Source of the DNA: Dugong dugon
Taxonomy: Eukaryota; Chordata; Mammalia; Sirenia; Dugongidae
Direction: 5' to 3'
Length of the DNA stretch: 64,000 bases
Assembly (NCBI GenBank): GCA_030035585.1
Contig: CM057461.1
Span: 174,727,624-174,791,623, forward strand
Shown: piece after piece, positions 21,091 through 32,701 of the stretch
Layout of the letters: every line of letters begins with the position of its first letter
Numbering within the stretch: position 1 is the first letter of the stretch
Program-made: the position numbers and the translations under genes
Notes under the pieces: generated by a model
What the model saw: only the letters and a program-made list of their open reading frames with translations
Told to the model about the DNA's origin: nothing
The model's database searches: none

Positions 21091-21805
21091 GCATGAAAAC
21101 TCTTAGAACAATAATATTCTAGTTCTCCAGAAGATATTATTACTTATTTATGACTCTAGATTTCTAGGGATGTATATTTCTTAAATTGTATAATAAAAAT
21201 TCAGAATAAAAAATGGAATTTAAAAATTGTCATCAAATAACAGATACCTTACTCTTATTTTACTTACAAATAAAATTTCTCATCTAGGGTGTATGTATAT
21301 GAGTAATTCCTTATTTATAGTACTAAAAGACATGTCATCACTATTACAGCTTCAATGGGCCAGTAATGTTTATGGTAGACTTTCAAGACTGTTGAGTGTG
21401 TAGTTTATCGAACTACTAGAGATATTTTTTCCTTACAATTCTAGATTCATACCAGTGTTTCGACTATGGCACACATGCAATGCACATTTCAATAAAGCAG
21501 TACAGCTGGGAATTAACAGTCTAATAAAAAGGACTTTAAAGGTACATTAAATTAGAATTTAAGATGTCTCCTGCATTTGCAGCATAAATGCTAATAAAAA
21601 TATAAATCTGTTATTAACTTTTTATAGCCTTGCAAAGTGATAAAAGCTTAAAAATGTTGAAGATTTATAGGCATATATCTATAAAATGGACAGAATAAAG
21701 CAGAGTTAGGTAGCAAAACAAAAGCGGTAGGAATAAGAAGGAAAAGAGATTTTTGCAGGAAAGATGAAGATAAATAATTTTCTTTTGTGGGAAAGATGAG
21801 AGGAA
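21091..21805. other. AT-rich unique DNA
   Basis: Nothing recognisable before the microsatellite. Confidence 0.45.
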
Positions 21806-21901
21806 ATATATGTACATATATGTATATATATATATACAGACACACACACACATATATACAGACACCCACACAAATATATATATATATATATACATATATA
21901 G
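21806..21901. repeat. Compound (TA)n/(CA)n microsatellite
   Basis: Imperfect TATATG/TA repeats, then 'gacacacacacaca' and a nine-unit TA run. It produces three overlapping minus-strand frames rich in Tyr/Ile/Cys, which are artefacts. Confidence 0.92.
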
Positions 21902-22012
21902 TCTCCTTTCTTAAAAAAAGTCATTTATATTTTGGTCCCTAAGGTAGTCTGGGATTGATCTTTCCTGAATATAAAGGCCACGAAAATATTTTCTAACCTT
22001 TAAATGACCGCA

Positions 22013-25000
22013 CCACCACTTGTCTGTCAGTTTGTCATATTGTGGTGGCTTGTGTGTTGCTGGAAGCTACGTCACTGGTATTTCACCCATAGTGGGTAGT
22101 TTCAGTGGAGCTTCCAGACTAACACTGACTAGGAAGAAGGACCTGACAATCTACTTCTAAAAAATTGTCCAGTAAAAACGTTATGAATAACAGTGGAACA
22201 TTATCTGATATAGTGCCAGAAGATGAGCCTTCAGGTAGGAAGGCACTCAAAATATAACTGGAAAGAGATGTCTCCTCAAAACAGAGTCGACCTTAATGAC
22301 ATGGATGGAGTAAAGCTTTTGGGACATACATATGCTAATATGGCATGACTCAAAATGAGAAGAAATAGCCTCAAACATGCATTAATAATTGGAAAATGGC
22401 GTGTATGAAGTATGAATCTAGGAAAATTGAAGTTATCAAAAACAAAATGGAACACTTGAATATCGATATCCCAGGCATTAGTGAGTTGAAATTGACCAGT
22501 ATTGGCCATTTTGAATTGGACAATCATATGGTCTACTATGCTGGGAATGACAAATCGAAGAGGAACAGCACAGTATTTGCTGTCAAAAAGAACATTTCAA
22601 GATATATCCTGAAATACAATACTGTCAGTGATAGGATAATATTCATAAATCTATAAGGAAGACCAGTTAATAGAGCGATAGATCAAATTTACACACCAAC
22701 CACTCATGCCAAAGGTGAATAAACTGAAAATTCTTACCAAATTCTGAAATCTGAAATTGAACAAACATGCACTAAAGATGCATTGATAATTACTGAAGAC
22801 TGGAATGCAAAAGCTGGAAACAAAGAAGGATCAGAAGTTGGAAAATACAGTTTTGGTGATAGAAACAACACCTGAGATTTTATGATAGAATTCTGCAAGA
22901 CCAATGACTTTTTCATTGCAAATACCTTTTTTAAACAACATAAATGGTGACTATACAAGTGAACCTCATCAGATAGAATACACAATAATCAAATTGACTA
23001 TATCTGTGGAAAGAGATGATGGAGAAGCTCAGTATCATCAGTCAGAAGGCCAGGGGCAGACTGTGGAACAGATCATCAATTGCTCATCTGCAAGTTCAAG
23101 TTGAACTTAAAGAAAATTAAAACCAGTCCACGAGAGCCAAAGTACAACCTTGAGTATATACCATCTGCATTTAGAGACCATATCAAGAATAGATTTGATG
23201 CATTGAACACTAATGACCAAACACCAAACAAGTTGTGGGATAACATCAAGGACATCATACACGAAGAAAGCAAAAGATAGTTAAAAAGACAGGAAAGAAA
23301 AAAAAGACCAAAATGGATGTCAGAAGAGACTCTGAAACTCGCTCTTGAACATACGGTAGCTAAAACAAACGTAAGAATGATGAAGTAAAAGAACCGAACA
23401 GATGATTTCAAAGGGTAGCTCCAGAAGACAAAGTATTATAATGAAATGTACAAAGACCTGGATTAGAAAACCAAAAGGGAAGAATATGCTTGGCATTTCT
23501 CAAGCTGAAAGAACTGAAGAAAAAATTCAAGCCTTGGGTTGCAATACTGAAGGATTCTATGGACAAAATATTGAATGATGCAGGAAGCATCAAAAGAAGA
23601 TGGAAGGAATACACGAAGTCACTATACCAAAATGAACTGGTCAATGTTCAACCATTTCTGGACGTAGCATATGATCAAGACCAATGGTATTGAAGAAAGA
23701 AGTCCAAGCTTCACTGAATGCATTGGCAAAAAATAAGGCTCCAAGAACTGATAAAATACCAATTGAGATGTTTCAACGAACAGGCAGCACTGGAGGTACT
23801 CACTCGTCTATGCCAAGAAATGAGGAAGACAGCTATATGGCCAACCAACTGGAAGAGATCTATATTTGTGCCTGTTCCAAACAAGTGATACAACAGAATG
23901 AAGAATTTATCAAACAATGTCATTAATATCACACGCAAGTAAAATTTTGTTGAAGATAACTAAAAAACAATTGCAAAAGTATATCAACAGGGAACTGTCA
24001 GAAAGTCAAGCTGGATTGAGAAGAGGATGTGAAACACGGGATATCATTGCTGATGTCAGATGGATCTTGGCTGAAAGTACAGAATACCATAAAGACATTT
24101 ACCTGTGTTTTATTGACTATGCAAAGGGATTCGACTGTGTGGATCATAAGAAATTATGGATAACATTTTGAAGAATGGGAATTCCAGAACACTTAATTGT
24201 GCTCATGAAGAACCTGTACACAGACCAAAAGGCAATCATTCGAACAGAACAAGGGAATACTGCTTGGTTTAAAGTCAAGAAAGGTGTGTATCAGTGTTGT
24301 ATCCTTTCACCACACTTATTCAATCTGTATGCTGAGCAAATAATCCAAGAAGCTGTACTATGTGAAGAAGAACGTGGCATCATGATTGGAGGAAAACACA
24401 TTAAAAACCTGCAACATGCAGATGACACAACCTTCCTTGCTGAAAGTGAAAAGAACTTGAAGAACTTCCTGATGATCAAAGGCTATAGCCTTCAGTACGG
24501 ATTACACCTCAACATAAAGAAAACAAAAATCCTTGCAACTGGACCAATAAGCAACAAAATGATAAATGGAGAAGACAATGAAGTTGTCAAGGATTTCATT
24601 TTACTTGGATCCACAATACACACCCATGGAAGCAGCAGTCAAGAAATCAAATGACAGACTGCATTGGGCAAATCTGCTGCAAAAGACTTCTTTAGTGTTA
24701 AAAAGCAAAGATGTCACCTTGAGGACTAAGGTGTGCCTGACCCAAGACATGGTATTTTCAGTCATCACTTATACATGAATAAGCTGGACAATAAAAAAGG
24801 AAGACCTAAGAAGAATTGATGGTTTTGAATTAAGGTGTCAGTGAAAACTACTAACTATAGCACGGACTGCCAGAAAAACAAACAAATTTGTCTTGGAAGA
24901 AATACAGCCAGAATGCTCCTTAAAAGGGAGGATGAGGAGTTTTCGTCTTATGTGCTTTGGACATGTTATCAAGAGGGACCAGTCCCTGGAGAAGGACATC

Positions 25001-25192
25001 ATGCTTAGGAAAACAGAGAGTCAGTGAAAAAGAGGAAGACCCTCAAAGAGATGGATTGAAACAGTGGCTGCAACAATGGGCTCAAACATAGCAATGATTG
25101 TGAAGATGTCACAGGACTGGACAGTGTTTTGTTCTGCTGTACATAGGGTTGCTTTGAGTCTGAGTCGATTTGATGGCACCTAACAACATAAC
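22013..25192 (+). mobile_element. RTE-clade LINE, near full length, decayed
   Basis: A 3.2-kb copy, the typical RTE length. It runs from a 5' end 'cttgtctgtcagtttgtcat' through endonuclease and RT remnants to the 3' end 'gatggcacctaacaacataa'. The same 5' word recurs at 60558-60591 and the same 3' end at 58611 and 52790. The clade is known from elephant (RTE1-type) and is related to Bov-B. The 3' boundary is fixed to within about 10 bp; the 5' boundary is by pattern. Confidence 0.9.
22396..25185 (+). pseudogene. RTE endonuclease-reverse transcriptase, many breaks
   Basis: RTE elements encode one protein with an apurinic-type endonuclease followed by RT. EN remnants: the 22396-22656 frame (with NIDIPGISELKLT and FAVKKNISRYILKYN) and 'DWNAKAG' near 22800. 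RT remnants: SESQAGLRRGCETRDIIADV (from about 23998), motif A as FIDYAKGFDCVDH (about 24108), and the catalytic box at 24415-24426 reading HADD where the family has YADD. The C-terminus shows DEEFSSYVLW-type decay near 24930. At least six frame breaks or stops separate these blocks (for example at 22656, 23280, 23693, 24171 and 24654). Dead copy. Confidence 0.9.
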
Positions 25193-25280
25193 AACCACCA
25201 CAAATGACTGGAGCATTGTACTAGTAGATTCTGTTGCAGAGGCAATACCGTGTAACATATCTCTGTTTCCCTAACCTAAC

Positions 25281-25446
25281 AATGGAAACCCTGCTGGCAC
25301 AGAGGTTAAGAGTTTGGCTGCTAACCAAAATGTGGGCAGTTTGAATTCACCAGGTGCTCCTTGGAAACCCTACAGGGCAGTTCTACTCTGTCCTATAGGG
25401 TTGCTATGAGTCTGAATTGACTCGATGGCAATGGGTTTGTTTTTTT
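25281..25446 (+). mobile_element. AfroSINE copy (short 'gctccttgg' form)
   Basis: Head 'gaaaccctgctggcacagag', middle 'gctccttggaaaccctacag', tail 'gagtctgaattgactcgatg' and a T-run. The 9-bp target duplication taacctaac is exact (25272-25280 and 25447-25455). It lies about 90 bp from the RTE 3' end, with which it shares its tail. Confidence 0.92.
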
Positions 25447-25455
25447 TTAACCTAA

Positions 25456-26413
25456 CTGTTCCACTTGTGTCAAATCTTTGCTGACAATGCAATCAGACTT
25501 GCTCATTAGAATCATATAACCTGCTAGCTAGTGCTTAATACTACACTAACCTACTCAGAATGTTCATTGTTTAAGTCATGATGGTAAAGTTCTAATTGTT
25601 ACATGTGACTGGGAAATTAAAATGATCGTTAGAGACAGTCATATCTGATTCAAAATTCATATTATAATTAAAGAAAAATTAAAAATAGTATCCTTATAGA
25701 CATCTGAACTTTTGTAAGACCTCTTATTTACATGGTAAAAACAAAAGTGGTGGTTCTCAAAAATAATATCACAATGATATACTTTATCTGTTGAGGTATT
25801 TGGCAGAGAAAATTTTTAGTGTTTTAGGCTTACAAAGTCTCTAAATTTTTAAGATGAAAAAATATAAAACAATTGCTTATTTATCACCCTAAGAGCTCTT
25901 ATTAGTTGGGATACACTAAATCAAAATGCATTATAAGCTTAATAGAGAAATCTAGAAATTGCATATGCACTATTTTGAGAAGGTAAAAAATTATAGCACA
26001 TTAGGTTATAGTAAAGTCCAAATAAAATTCTAAACATTTTATACAGTGTATAAAAATATTTAGATAAATTTACCATTAACTATAATAAATATTATTTCAT
26101 TGTGGTTATTACTAGAGGTCTCACTTGTCAGTATAAGCTATAAATTTGTAATATAACTATTTTCATATTCCCTTGAAAACACCAAACTGCCCATTGTTTG
26201 AGGAGATTCTGAATAGTAGCAATTTAGACAGCTGACAATTACTCAAGCTACTACCCTCTAAGAAAATTAAATAAATATTCTCAGAATCAGAAGCAAAGAA
26301 GATTTGTAAAACACTTATATATTTTAAAAATCTTCTGTTAATAATTTACTTCATAACCAGTCAGACAGTCAAAGTTCTATTTTTCTTATAAATCTGTCTT
26401 TTTATAGGGCTAT
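25456..26413. other. AT-rich unique DNA
   Basis: No gene or repeat family was recognised. Composition becomes strongly AT-rich towards 26400. Confidence 0.45.
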
Positions 26414-26462
26414 TTTAACTTTAAATTAATTAAATAAAATATTTAATTAATTTAAAATTAAA
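26414..26462. repeat. AT palindrome
   Basis: tttaaattaattaaata (26420-26436) and tatttaattaatttaaa (26440-26456) are perfect inverted 17-mers with a 3-bp spacer. Extended arms of about 23 bp contain one mismatch. Confidence 0.9.
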
Positions 26463-26550
26463 ATAATTTTTAAATATTATTTTATGAATTTTTAAAAACA
26501 TAAATGTGGTGCCTCATAAAATATGTAAATCTATTTTCTAATTTACAAAA

Positions 26551-26668
26551 GGAGCCCTGGTGGTGCAGTGGTTAAGAGCTCAGCTGCTAACTAAAAGATC
26601 GGCAGTTTGAGTCTACCAGCTGCTCCTTAGAAACCCTGTGGGGCAGTTCTACTCTATCCTATAGGGTC
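26551..26668 (+). mobile_element. AfroSINE copy lacking the 3' tail
   Basis: Starts exactly 'ggagccctggtggtgcagtg' with a good A box and ends abruptly at 'tatagggt'. The 'gagtcggaatcgactc' tail and T/A-rich end are missing. Six bases (acaaaa) recur on both sides, too short to prove a target duplication. Confidence 0.88.
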
Positions 26669-26674
26669 ACAAAA

Positions 26675-27226
26675 TATAAGTGGTTATAATAGATAATACA
26701 ATATCAATTATGTAATGTTTTTCCACCTTAAAAATTCCCTAAGGCATAATTTTTGATTGACAGATCACATAAGCATAATTCATAAGTTCCTTATTGTTTT
26801 CACAAACATTGTCTCTATAAAATAAAAATGAATGACACACAGTTTAAAATATTCCCCATATCTCACTTCTATAAATCATATTAAAAAGTGTACTTTAAGA
26901 GTTTATTTCAGAATTGTTTGTCCCATGTTGTAAGTAACCAAGGAAACATTAAACTGACCAGAACCAAAGGCATACGTGCTTGAATAGTCCTGATTCCCTC
27001 CAGTCATAGTGCTTTTTCCTTTATGCAACTTCTGAGAAGTAGGGGGAGGCCAGGGGAATGGAAAGGTTTTACTTATTTATTTATTTTTCATTGTAAGGTA
27101 GTTATCCATGCCTGCCCAGAAATACTGAACCAAACAAAATTATTTTGAAACAGGTAAACATCTTGTGAAAGTTCTACAATTTTAATGTAAGACTTTTTAC
27201 AATGTACCTGAAATTTTAAATGATGC
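26675..27226. other. Unique DNA, no gene seen
   Basis: A (TTTA)n-like patch at 27068-27085 is the only structure. Confidence 0.45.
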
Positions 27227-27239
27227 AATGCAGTTTTAC

Positions 27240-27395
27240 CAAACCCATTGCCATCAAGTTGATTTCGACTCACAGCAACCCTATAGGACAGAGTAGAACT
27301 GCCCCACAGGGTTCCAAGGAGCACCTGGTGGATTTGTACTGCTGACCTTTTGGTTAGCAGCAACAGCTCTTAACCATTATGCCACCAGGATTTCC
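27240..27395 (-). mobile_element. AfroSINE copy, reverse orientation
   Basis: Reverse-complement order: 'aaacccattgccatcaag', 'cctataggacagagtagaac', 'ccaaggagcacctgg', 'cttttggttagcagc', 'gccaccaggatttcc'. The target duplication aatgcagttttac is exact over 13 bp (27227-27239 and 27396-27408). The 91-codon minus frame across it is not a gene. Confidence 0.94.
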
Positions 27396-27408
27396 AATGC
27401 AGTTTTAC

Positions 27409-27814
27409 ACTGTATTAAAAATAAGGAAAGGAACAGGAATCTCATAAAAGTGCTAACCTTAAATTAGAATGCTTTTTTATTGATCTGGCAAAATTTTCTT
27501 CAATATTATTATTAAGTAAGCTAATATTTATAGCTCCATTGACATAAATTAAATAATGTGGCTTCTTTTTCACGTCAACTTCTCATGCGTACCCAAACTA
27601 ATAATAAAATAGGTAAATTAATTGTTGAGTTATGTGCCAAGTCTTTTATTAAGGTCCACCTTCTCCAAAACCCTTGGAGCCAGATTTATTTAGGAATTTG
27701 GAACTTTTTGAATTTTAGGTAGGTATTCAGTGCATGTAAAATATATCATGTCACGCCTCACCTGCAGCACCCCATTATTTCCTCACTTGAATAATTCTGC
27801 AGTGAAACCTATGA
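27409..27814. other. Unique DNA, no gene seen
   Basis: Separates two AfroSINEs of the same orientation. Nothing recognisable. Confidence 0.45.
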
Positions 27815-27825
27815 AAATTCATAAT

Positions 27826-28024
27826 AAACCTACTGCCATCGAGTTGATTCTGACTCAGTCAGTCTATAGGACAGGGTAGAACTGCCCCATAGGGTTTCCA
27901 AGGCTGTAAATCTTTATGGAAGCAGACTGCCACATCTTTCTCCTGCAGAGGGCTGATGTGTTCCAATTACCAACCTTTTGATTAGCAGCCGAGTGCTTTA
28001 ACCACTGTGCCACCAGGGCTCCTT
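27826..28024 (-). mobile_element. AfroSINE copy, full length, reverse orientation
   Basis: Includes the 'gcagactgccacatctttct' middle and ends 'gccaccagggctcctt'. Flanked by aaattcataat (27815-27825) and aaattcacaat (28025-28035), 10 of 11 identical. Confidence 0.94.
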
Positions 28025-28035
28025 AAATTCACAAT

Positions 28036-28524
28036 AGGTGGGGTCAACAGAGGCTAAAAACAGTCTCAAATGTCAGTTTAGGCCAGGTTTCTAACTAAAT
28101 AAATTTTGAAGCCGAACATAACTTTAATATTAATATGAATATCACGTCAGAAATCAGTGGTGGTCTAAGTTTAACTAAGTCAGCCCCCTTCTTCAAGACA
28201 ACATAAAATAGGATCTATTTCATTCATTCCATCATGGGGATACTAACTTACCCAGATATATTCAGTGGCAAACCAACCCATTACATTAGGGAGCATACAG
28301 GGGAAGGAATGTACAGACCAATAGGTGAAGTCATATATATAAACTCTCACTCTAATAATAAACTTTGTATTATAGTTTTTCCTAGTGTTTGGTTCTAAAT
28401 ACAACTTTAGAGAAAATTTCATCTTGTGTGATATTTCAGAAAGTTAAAATGGAAAAAAAACTATAAATGAATATTGTTTGTGTTTACAGTGCTAATTAAC
28501 AAGAAAGTTTTAATAATTAAAATT
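28036..28524. other. Unique DNA, no gene seen
   Basis: No repeat family or long frame was recognised. Confidence 0.45.
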
Positions 28525-28640
28525 AGTGCTAATGATGCCTACATCACAGAGCTATTATGAGGATTACAAAAGCTAATATTTGTAAAGAGCTTGAAACTAT
28601 GACCGGCATGAAAGTGTTTTCCAAATAAATACAATATAAT
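28525..28640 (+). mobile_element. MIR 3' half (tentative)
   Basis: 'gatgcctacatcacagagct', 'attatgaggattacaaaagc', 'gtaaagagcttgaaacta' follow MIR core-to-3' order. Confidence 0.6.
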
Positions 28641-29669
28641 AATGCTAATAAGGCCAACTGACTAGCAACTTTGCAATACATGTTGTTCAAAAAAGGGTAG
28701 AAGAGTTTGACTCAGAAGAAAAAAAAATTTAAAACTGATTATGAATTATGAATATTCCCTTCCTAAAAAAGACCACATTTCGTCTAAGAGGATCGAAAAG
28801 GAAATATTTTCACTTAAAAGACACTTGGGGGGTGCTAACCAACTACTGTCACACAACTAATTAGCATTCCACATACCTACAATTAGAGAATACTAAATAT
28901 GGTCTCCACCAGAGTGGTTTTATAACCCTGTCCTGAGGAATCTATTAGTCAGTAGGGTCATATTTATATCTGAATTGGTAAGCAGCACTTGTGAAATATG
29001 TTTCCAGGAAGAATTTGAAGAAATGTCAACTCCTCTGAGTTCAATTTGTAAAACCAACAGAAATTCAGATGGCATACACATTATAGTTCTCTTTTCCTGG
29101 AATTACTAGTCAATTAGATATTGAGGAAATTCACTTAAAATTTAATTCTTTGAGTTTTCTTTCTTTTATAACTTGCCCTGATATTGAATTATCCTATGTT
29201 TCTTGATTATTTTCCTTCTTTCCTACGAGCACATTAGCATGCAACCATAACTATGTTAAATTACCTTTTAAAACACATAAAAATCAGTGGGGCATGCTGT
29301 TTTCTTCTTTACACAACATGAAATGCTCTCTAAATATATTAGAATAGTTTAAAAGAGTTCAGGAGTGTTTATTTTAGCCCTGATTTTAACACAGCTCAGG
29401 CTGATTGAACCTGTTAAGTGGAACCTGTGGTTCTCAGTATGGCATTCCGGACTGTTTTAGTAAGGTGGATCCAGACATCTAAGTGGATTTTTTGTTTCAC
29501 TCTCGATTTAATCAATAAATACTTTCAGAGGTGGTTTAAAAATTATCAAACATGCTCTTAATTGGCTAACCTTAAATTTTGATCTCTAATGTTCTTAAAA
29601 TAATATTGCTTCCTTTAAAGGATAAATATGTCAAAATAGTTTCTCCATTTAAAAAGGGCACTGAAAATA
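28641..29669. other. Unique DNA, no gene seen
   Basis: A-runs at 28716-28730 only. No supported feature. Confidence 0.45.
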
Positions 29670-29795
29670 CTGAGGTACATTCTGTATTTCAAAATTCATA
29701 TACCACTGGAATTGTACACTCACAAATGGCTACAATGGTAAATTTTATGTCATGTGAACTTTACCCTAATTAAAAATATATAATTAAAAATAAAA
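29670..29795 (+). mobile_element. Old L1M-type 3' end
   Basis: 'ccactggaattgtacactc', 'ggtaaattttatgtcatgtg' and 'aactttaccctaattaaaaa' follow the 3' end of ancient mammalian L1s. The same pattern occurs at 39880-39990. Confidence 0.7.
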
Positions 29796-30354
29796 AAGTA
29801 AAAAAAAATTATCTAAAGGGAATTATTTTTTCTTATTTATCCTACATTTTATCCTGACACCATGTTTGAACAGTCTATGGTATTGCCTTACTGTCCTCTC
29901 TGCCTACATTCTTGGTCAGCTCTCCAGAAAGCAGTGGACTATTGATATTCCACAGAATATCAGTCGATCCTTTGAGTGTTGCCTCTTTCATGGAACTGTC
30001 ATGTATATCATACGTTTAGAGGTGAGGTATATATGCTTATCTGTGTGTAAGAGAGGAAACAGAGAAAGTAGGGGTGGGGACAAAGATCATGGTGTAAAGT
30101 ACTCTGTCTTATTTATGCTGTATTCTGAACAGTGATAGTGACACTCAAGTAATGTTTGTTAAATGAATGCTAGCTGGGTTACAAAGCTAGAATTACAGTA
30201 TAAATTGCATTTAATAAACCCACTAAAACAAATACTCCACTCTATCTCCCTTCATTTTAATGGACATTTACTTTTATTTAAAATAGTTGTGCTAATTTTT
30301 ATCATAGTGATGCTAATTTTTATCGATTTTATCAGTAGTGCATGTTTTTCATTT
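29796..30354. other. Unique DNA, no gene seen
   Basis: The 89-codon (29866-30135) and 85-codon (30163-30420) frames have no domain. The second runs into an L2 relic. Confidence 0.45.
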
Positions 30355-30500
30355 CTATGTTCACTCATTCATTTACTCAATAAACGTATATTGAGAACTT
30401 GCTATATACCAGGTACATGATAGGAACTGAGGATATTTTTGATGCTGAAATATAAATGTATGCATCAAGTTCATCTTAACTATACAATACAGATCAATGA
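30355..30500 (-). mobile_element. L2 3' end, reverse orientation (tentative)
   Basis: 'tcattcatttactcaataaa', 'gagaacttgctatataccag', 'gataggaactgaggata' match reversed L2 3' end wording. Confidence 0.6.
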
Positions 30501-30678
30501 AGCTGAGTAATATTAACAAGGCTGCCTTTACTAATCCAAAGAAATGCAAACTTCAATCCATGGAAGCTAGATTTCTCTAAAAATCTAGTTCTGACACATG
30601 AAGCAGCAATATTTTTTTAGCCAAAATATATTACCAATGAGTAAAATATCATTAAAAACTATCGGATTTATGTAGAAT

Positions 30679-30697
30679 AATTTTGGTGATTTTTTTT
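30679..30697. repeat. Left target-site duplication of the antisense L1
   Basis: aattttggtgattttttt recurs at 31748. Exact length is uncertain because it merges with the T-run derived from the L1 poly(A). Confidence 0.85.
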
Positions 30698-30699
30698 TT

Positions 30700-31747
30700 A
30701 ATTGTACTTCAGGTAAAGGTTTACAGAACAAATAGTTTCTCATTAAACAGTCAGTACACATATTGTTTTATGACATTGGTTAACAACCCGACATGTCAAC
30801 TCCCTCCCTTCTCGACCTTTTTTTTTTTTTTTTGGTGAAAATAGACACAGCCAAAGATACACCATTTCAAACATTTCTACATGCACAGTTCAGTGACATC
30901 GATTACATCCTTCCAGTTGTGCTGCTATTCTCACTTTAGATGAAAGTTTACAGAACAAAATAGTTTCTCATTAAATAGTCAGTACACATGTTGCCCAATG
31001 ACCATGGTTAACAACCCCACTACATGTCAACACTGTCCTTACTCAACCTTGGGTTCTCTATCGCCAGCTTTCCTGTCCCCTTCTGCCTTCTAGTCCTTGT
31101 CCCTGGACTGCTGTGCCTCATTAGTCCCGTTTTGTTTTATGGGGCTGTCCAATCCCCGGCTGAACAGTAAACTTCAGAAGTGACTTCACCACTGAGCTAA
31201 AAGGGTGTCTGGAGGCCATACTCTCAGGGTTTCTCCAGTCTCTTTTAGGTCAGTAGATCTGGTCTTTTTTTGTGTGTTAGAATTTTGAGCTACATCCTTC
31301 TCCAGCTCTGTCCAGAACCCTCTATTGTGATCCTGGTCAGAGCAGTCAGTGGTGGTAGCCGGGCACCATCTAGCTGTACTAGACTCAGTCTGGTGGAGGC
31401 CTTGGTAGCGGTGGTCCATTAGTCCTTTGGGCTCATCTTTTCCTTGTATCCTGTTCGCGTCATTCTCCCTTGCTCCCGAAGGGGTGAGACCAGTGGAGTA
31501 TCTTAGATGGCTGCTCACAGGCTTTTAAGACCCCAGACGCTACTCACCAAGGTAGAATGTAGAACACTGTCTTTATAAACCATGTTATGCCAATTGAGCT
31601 AGATGTTCCCTGAGACCATGGTCCCCACAGCCCTCCGCCCAGCAATTCAGTCCCTCAGGGAGTTTGGATGTGTCTAGGGAGCTTCCATGACCTTTCCTTG
31701 TACAAGTTGTGCTGGTTTCCCCAGTATTGTGTACTGTCTCACCCTTC
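30700..31747 (-). mobile_element. L1 3' UTR fragment, antisense, 5'-truncated
   Basis: The reverse complement matches the 3' UTR of the L1 at 9570: 'gtacttcaggtaaaggttta', 'ctgcacaaggaaaggtcat' reversed, 'ctgagggactgaattgctg' reversed. Only the last 1.05 kb of the element is present, with no coding sequence. It has one full 3' UTR unit (about 30939-31140) and the partial terminal one (30700-30815), separated by a T17 run (30818-30834). The 110-codon minus frame at 31186-31518 lies wholly in this UTR. Confidence 0.93.
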
Positions 31748-31766
31748 AATTTTGGTGATTTTTTTT
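31748..31766. repeat. Right target-site duplication of the antisense L1
   Basis: Second copy of aattttggtgattttttt. Confidence 0.85.
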
Positions 31767-31768
31767 AA

Positions 31769-31924
31769 CTGCTGCTCGGGGCAGCCCTCAGCCTGACAAG
31801 CCCTCGGTGGAGAAGAGCTGAGGCTGCATCTCAGAGTCTGATCCTGGACCTGCCCAGCACATCCTTCCTGCAGTATGGTGGCAGGACCTCTGCCCCCTGG
31901 CAGGCCTTATCCAGGGATGGGCAA
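31769..31924. mobile_element. GC-rich 156-bp insert of unknown origin
   Basis: Visibly GC-rich inside AT-rich DNA and bounded by exact 11-bp direct repeats attttttttaa (31758-31768 and 31925-31935). On the minus strand it ends 'gagcagcagt' followed by TTA8T, compatible with a processed RNA-derived insert at an L1-EN-like TTTT/AA site. The whole insert is open in one plus-strand frame, but it is short and I recognise no protein or RNA. A small processed pseudogene, exon or 3' UTR fragment is possible. The T-rich repeats could also be coincidence. Confidence 0.55.
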
Positions 31925-32029
31925 ATTTTTTTTAATATATTAGCTAGTTATATTAGTAACATTACATTAACAACAATAACAACACTTTATAATTTTCTAT
32001 AACATATATAATTTTATATAAATTATTTC

Positions 32030-32335
32030 ATTTAAAATATTTATTAACTGAACATCTACTATGTGTGAGTCACAGAGGGTACAAAAGTGAAAAAAAGAGT
32101 TAGAAATCCCTGCTCTTCAGGAGCTTACATATAGAGGGAAAGACTGAAAATAAAAGTAAATAAACATATTACACAGTATGTTTTACAGTAGTACTATGTA
32201 TTAAGGAGAAAAAATAATGAGGTGATAGGGGTTGAAAGTTTAGATAAGGTGATACACAGGCTTCCCTGGAATAATGGGCTTTTGACTGAAGACCTGAAGG
32301 AAGAGAAGGAATTAGCCCTGGAGATAAAAAACTGT
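32030..32335 (-). mobile_element. L2 3' portion, reverse orientation
   Basis: 'tttattaactgaacatctac', 'tatgtgtgagtcacagagg', 'aaatccctgctcttcaggag', 'cttacatatagagggaaaga' and 'actgaagacctgaaggaaga' follow reversed L2 order. Confidence 0.75.
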
Positions 32336-32691
32336 TTATTCTTTTTTTTTTTTTCTTTATTTCTTTTTTTACAAAATGATAATTATTTTTTTGTTTCTAA
32401 ACAAGATGTACTCTTTTCCATTTTGTTTGGTTGTGCATGGATAAAGGATAAATAATGGTGGAGTTCAACCAGCGGCTTCCTTCAATAATAATATTTGTGA
32501 TTACTTCCAAAGATAAAATTTACATTCAATGGGATCACAGTTCTAAACCTTCCTGACTCTCTCCATGCATTATTTTTTGTCAAATGTTATATTAATCCGA
32601 TTACCTAATCTCCATATTTTTATTTCTACCTTTGTTTTTAGACAAAGATGAAAAAATAAAAACAATGGGTTTAGGAATCTGTCTCTTCTTT
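32336..32691. other. Unique DNA with a T-run
   Basis: T-rich tract 32341-32370. Nothing else recognised. Confidence 0.45.
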
Positions 32692-32701
32692 GGTCAACTA
32701 A

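Noticed and set aside
21648..21924. Three overlapping minus-strand frames rich in Tyr/Ile/Cys
   Set aside because: Produced by the TA/CA microsatellite.
31186..31518. 110-codon minus-strand frame
   Set aside because: Entirely within the antisense L1 3' UTR.
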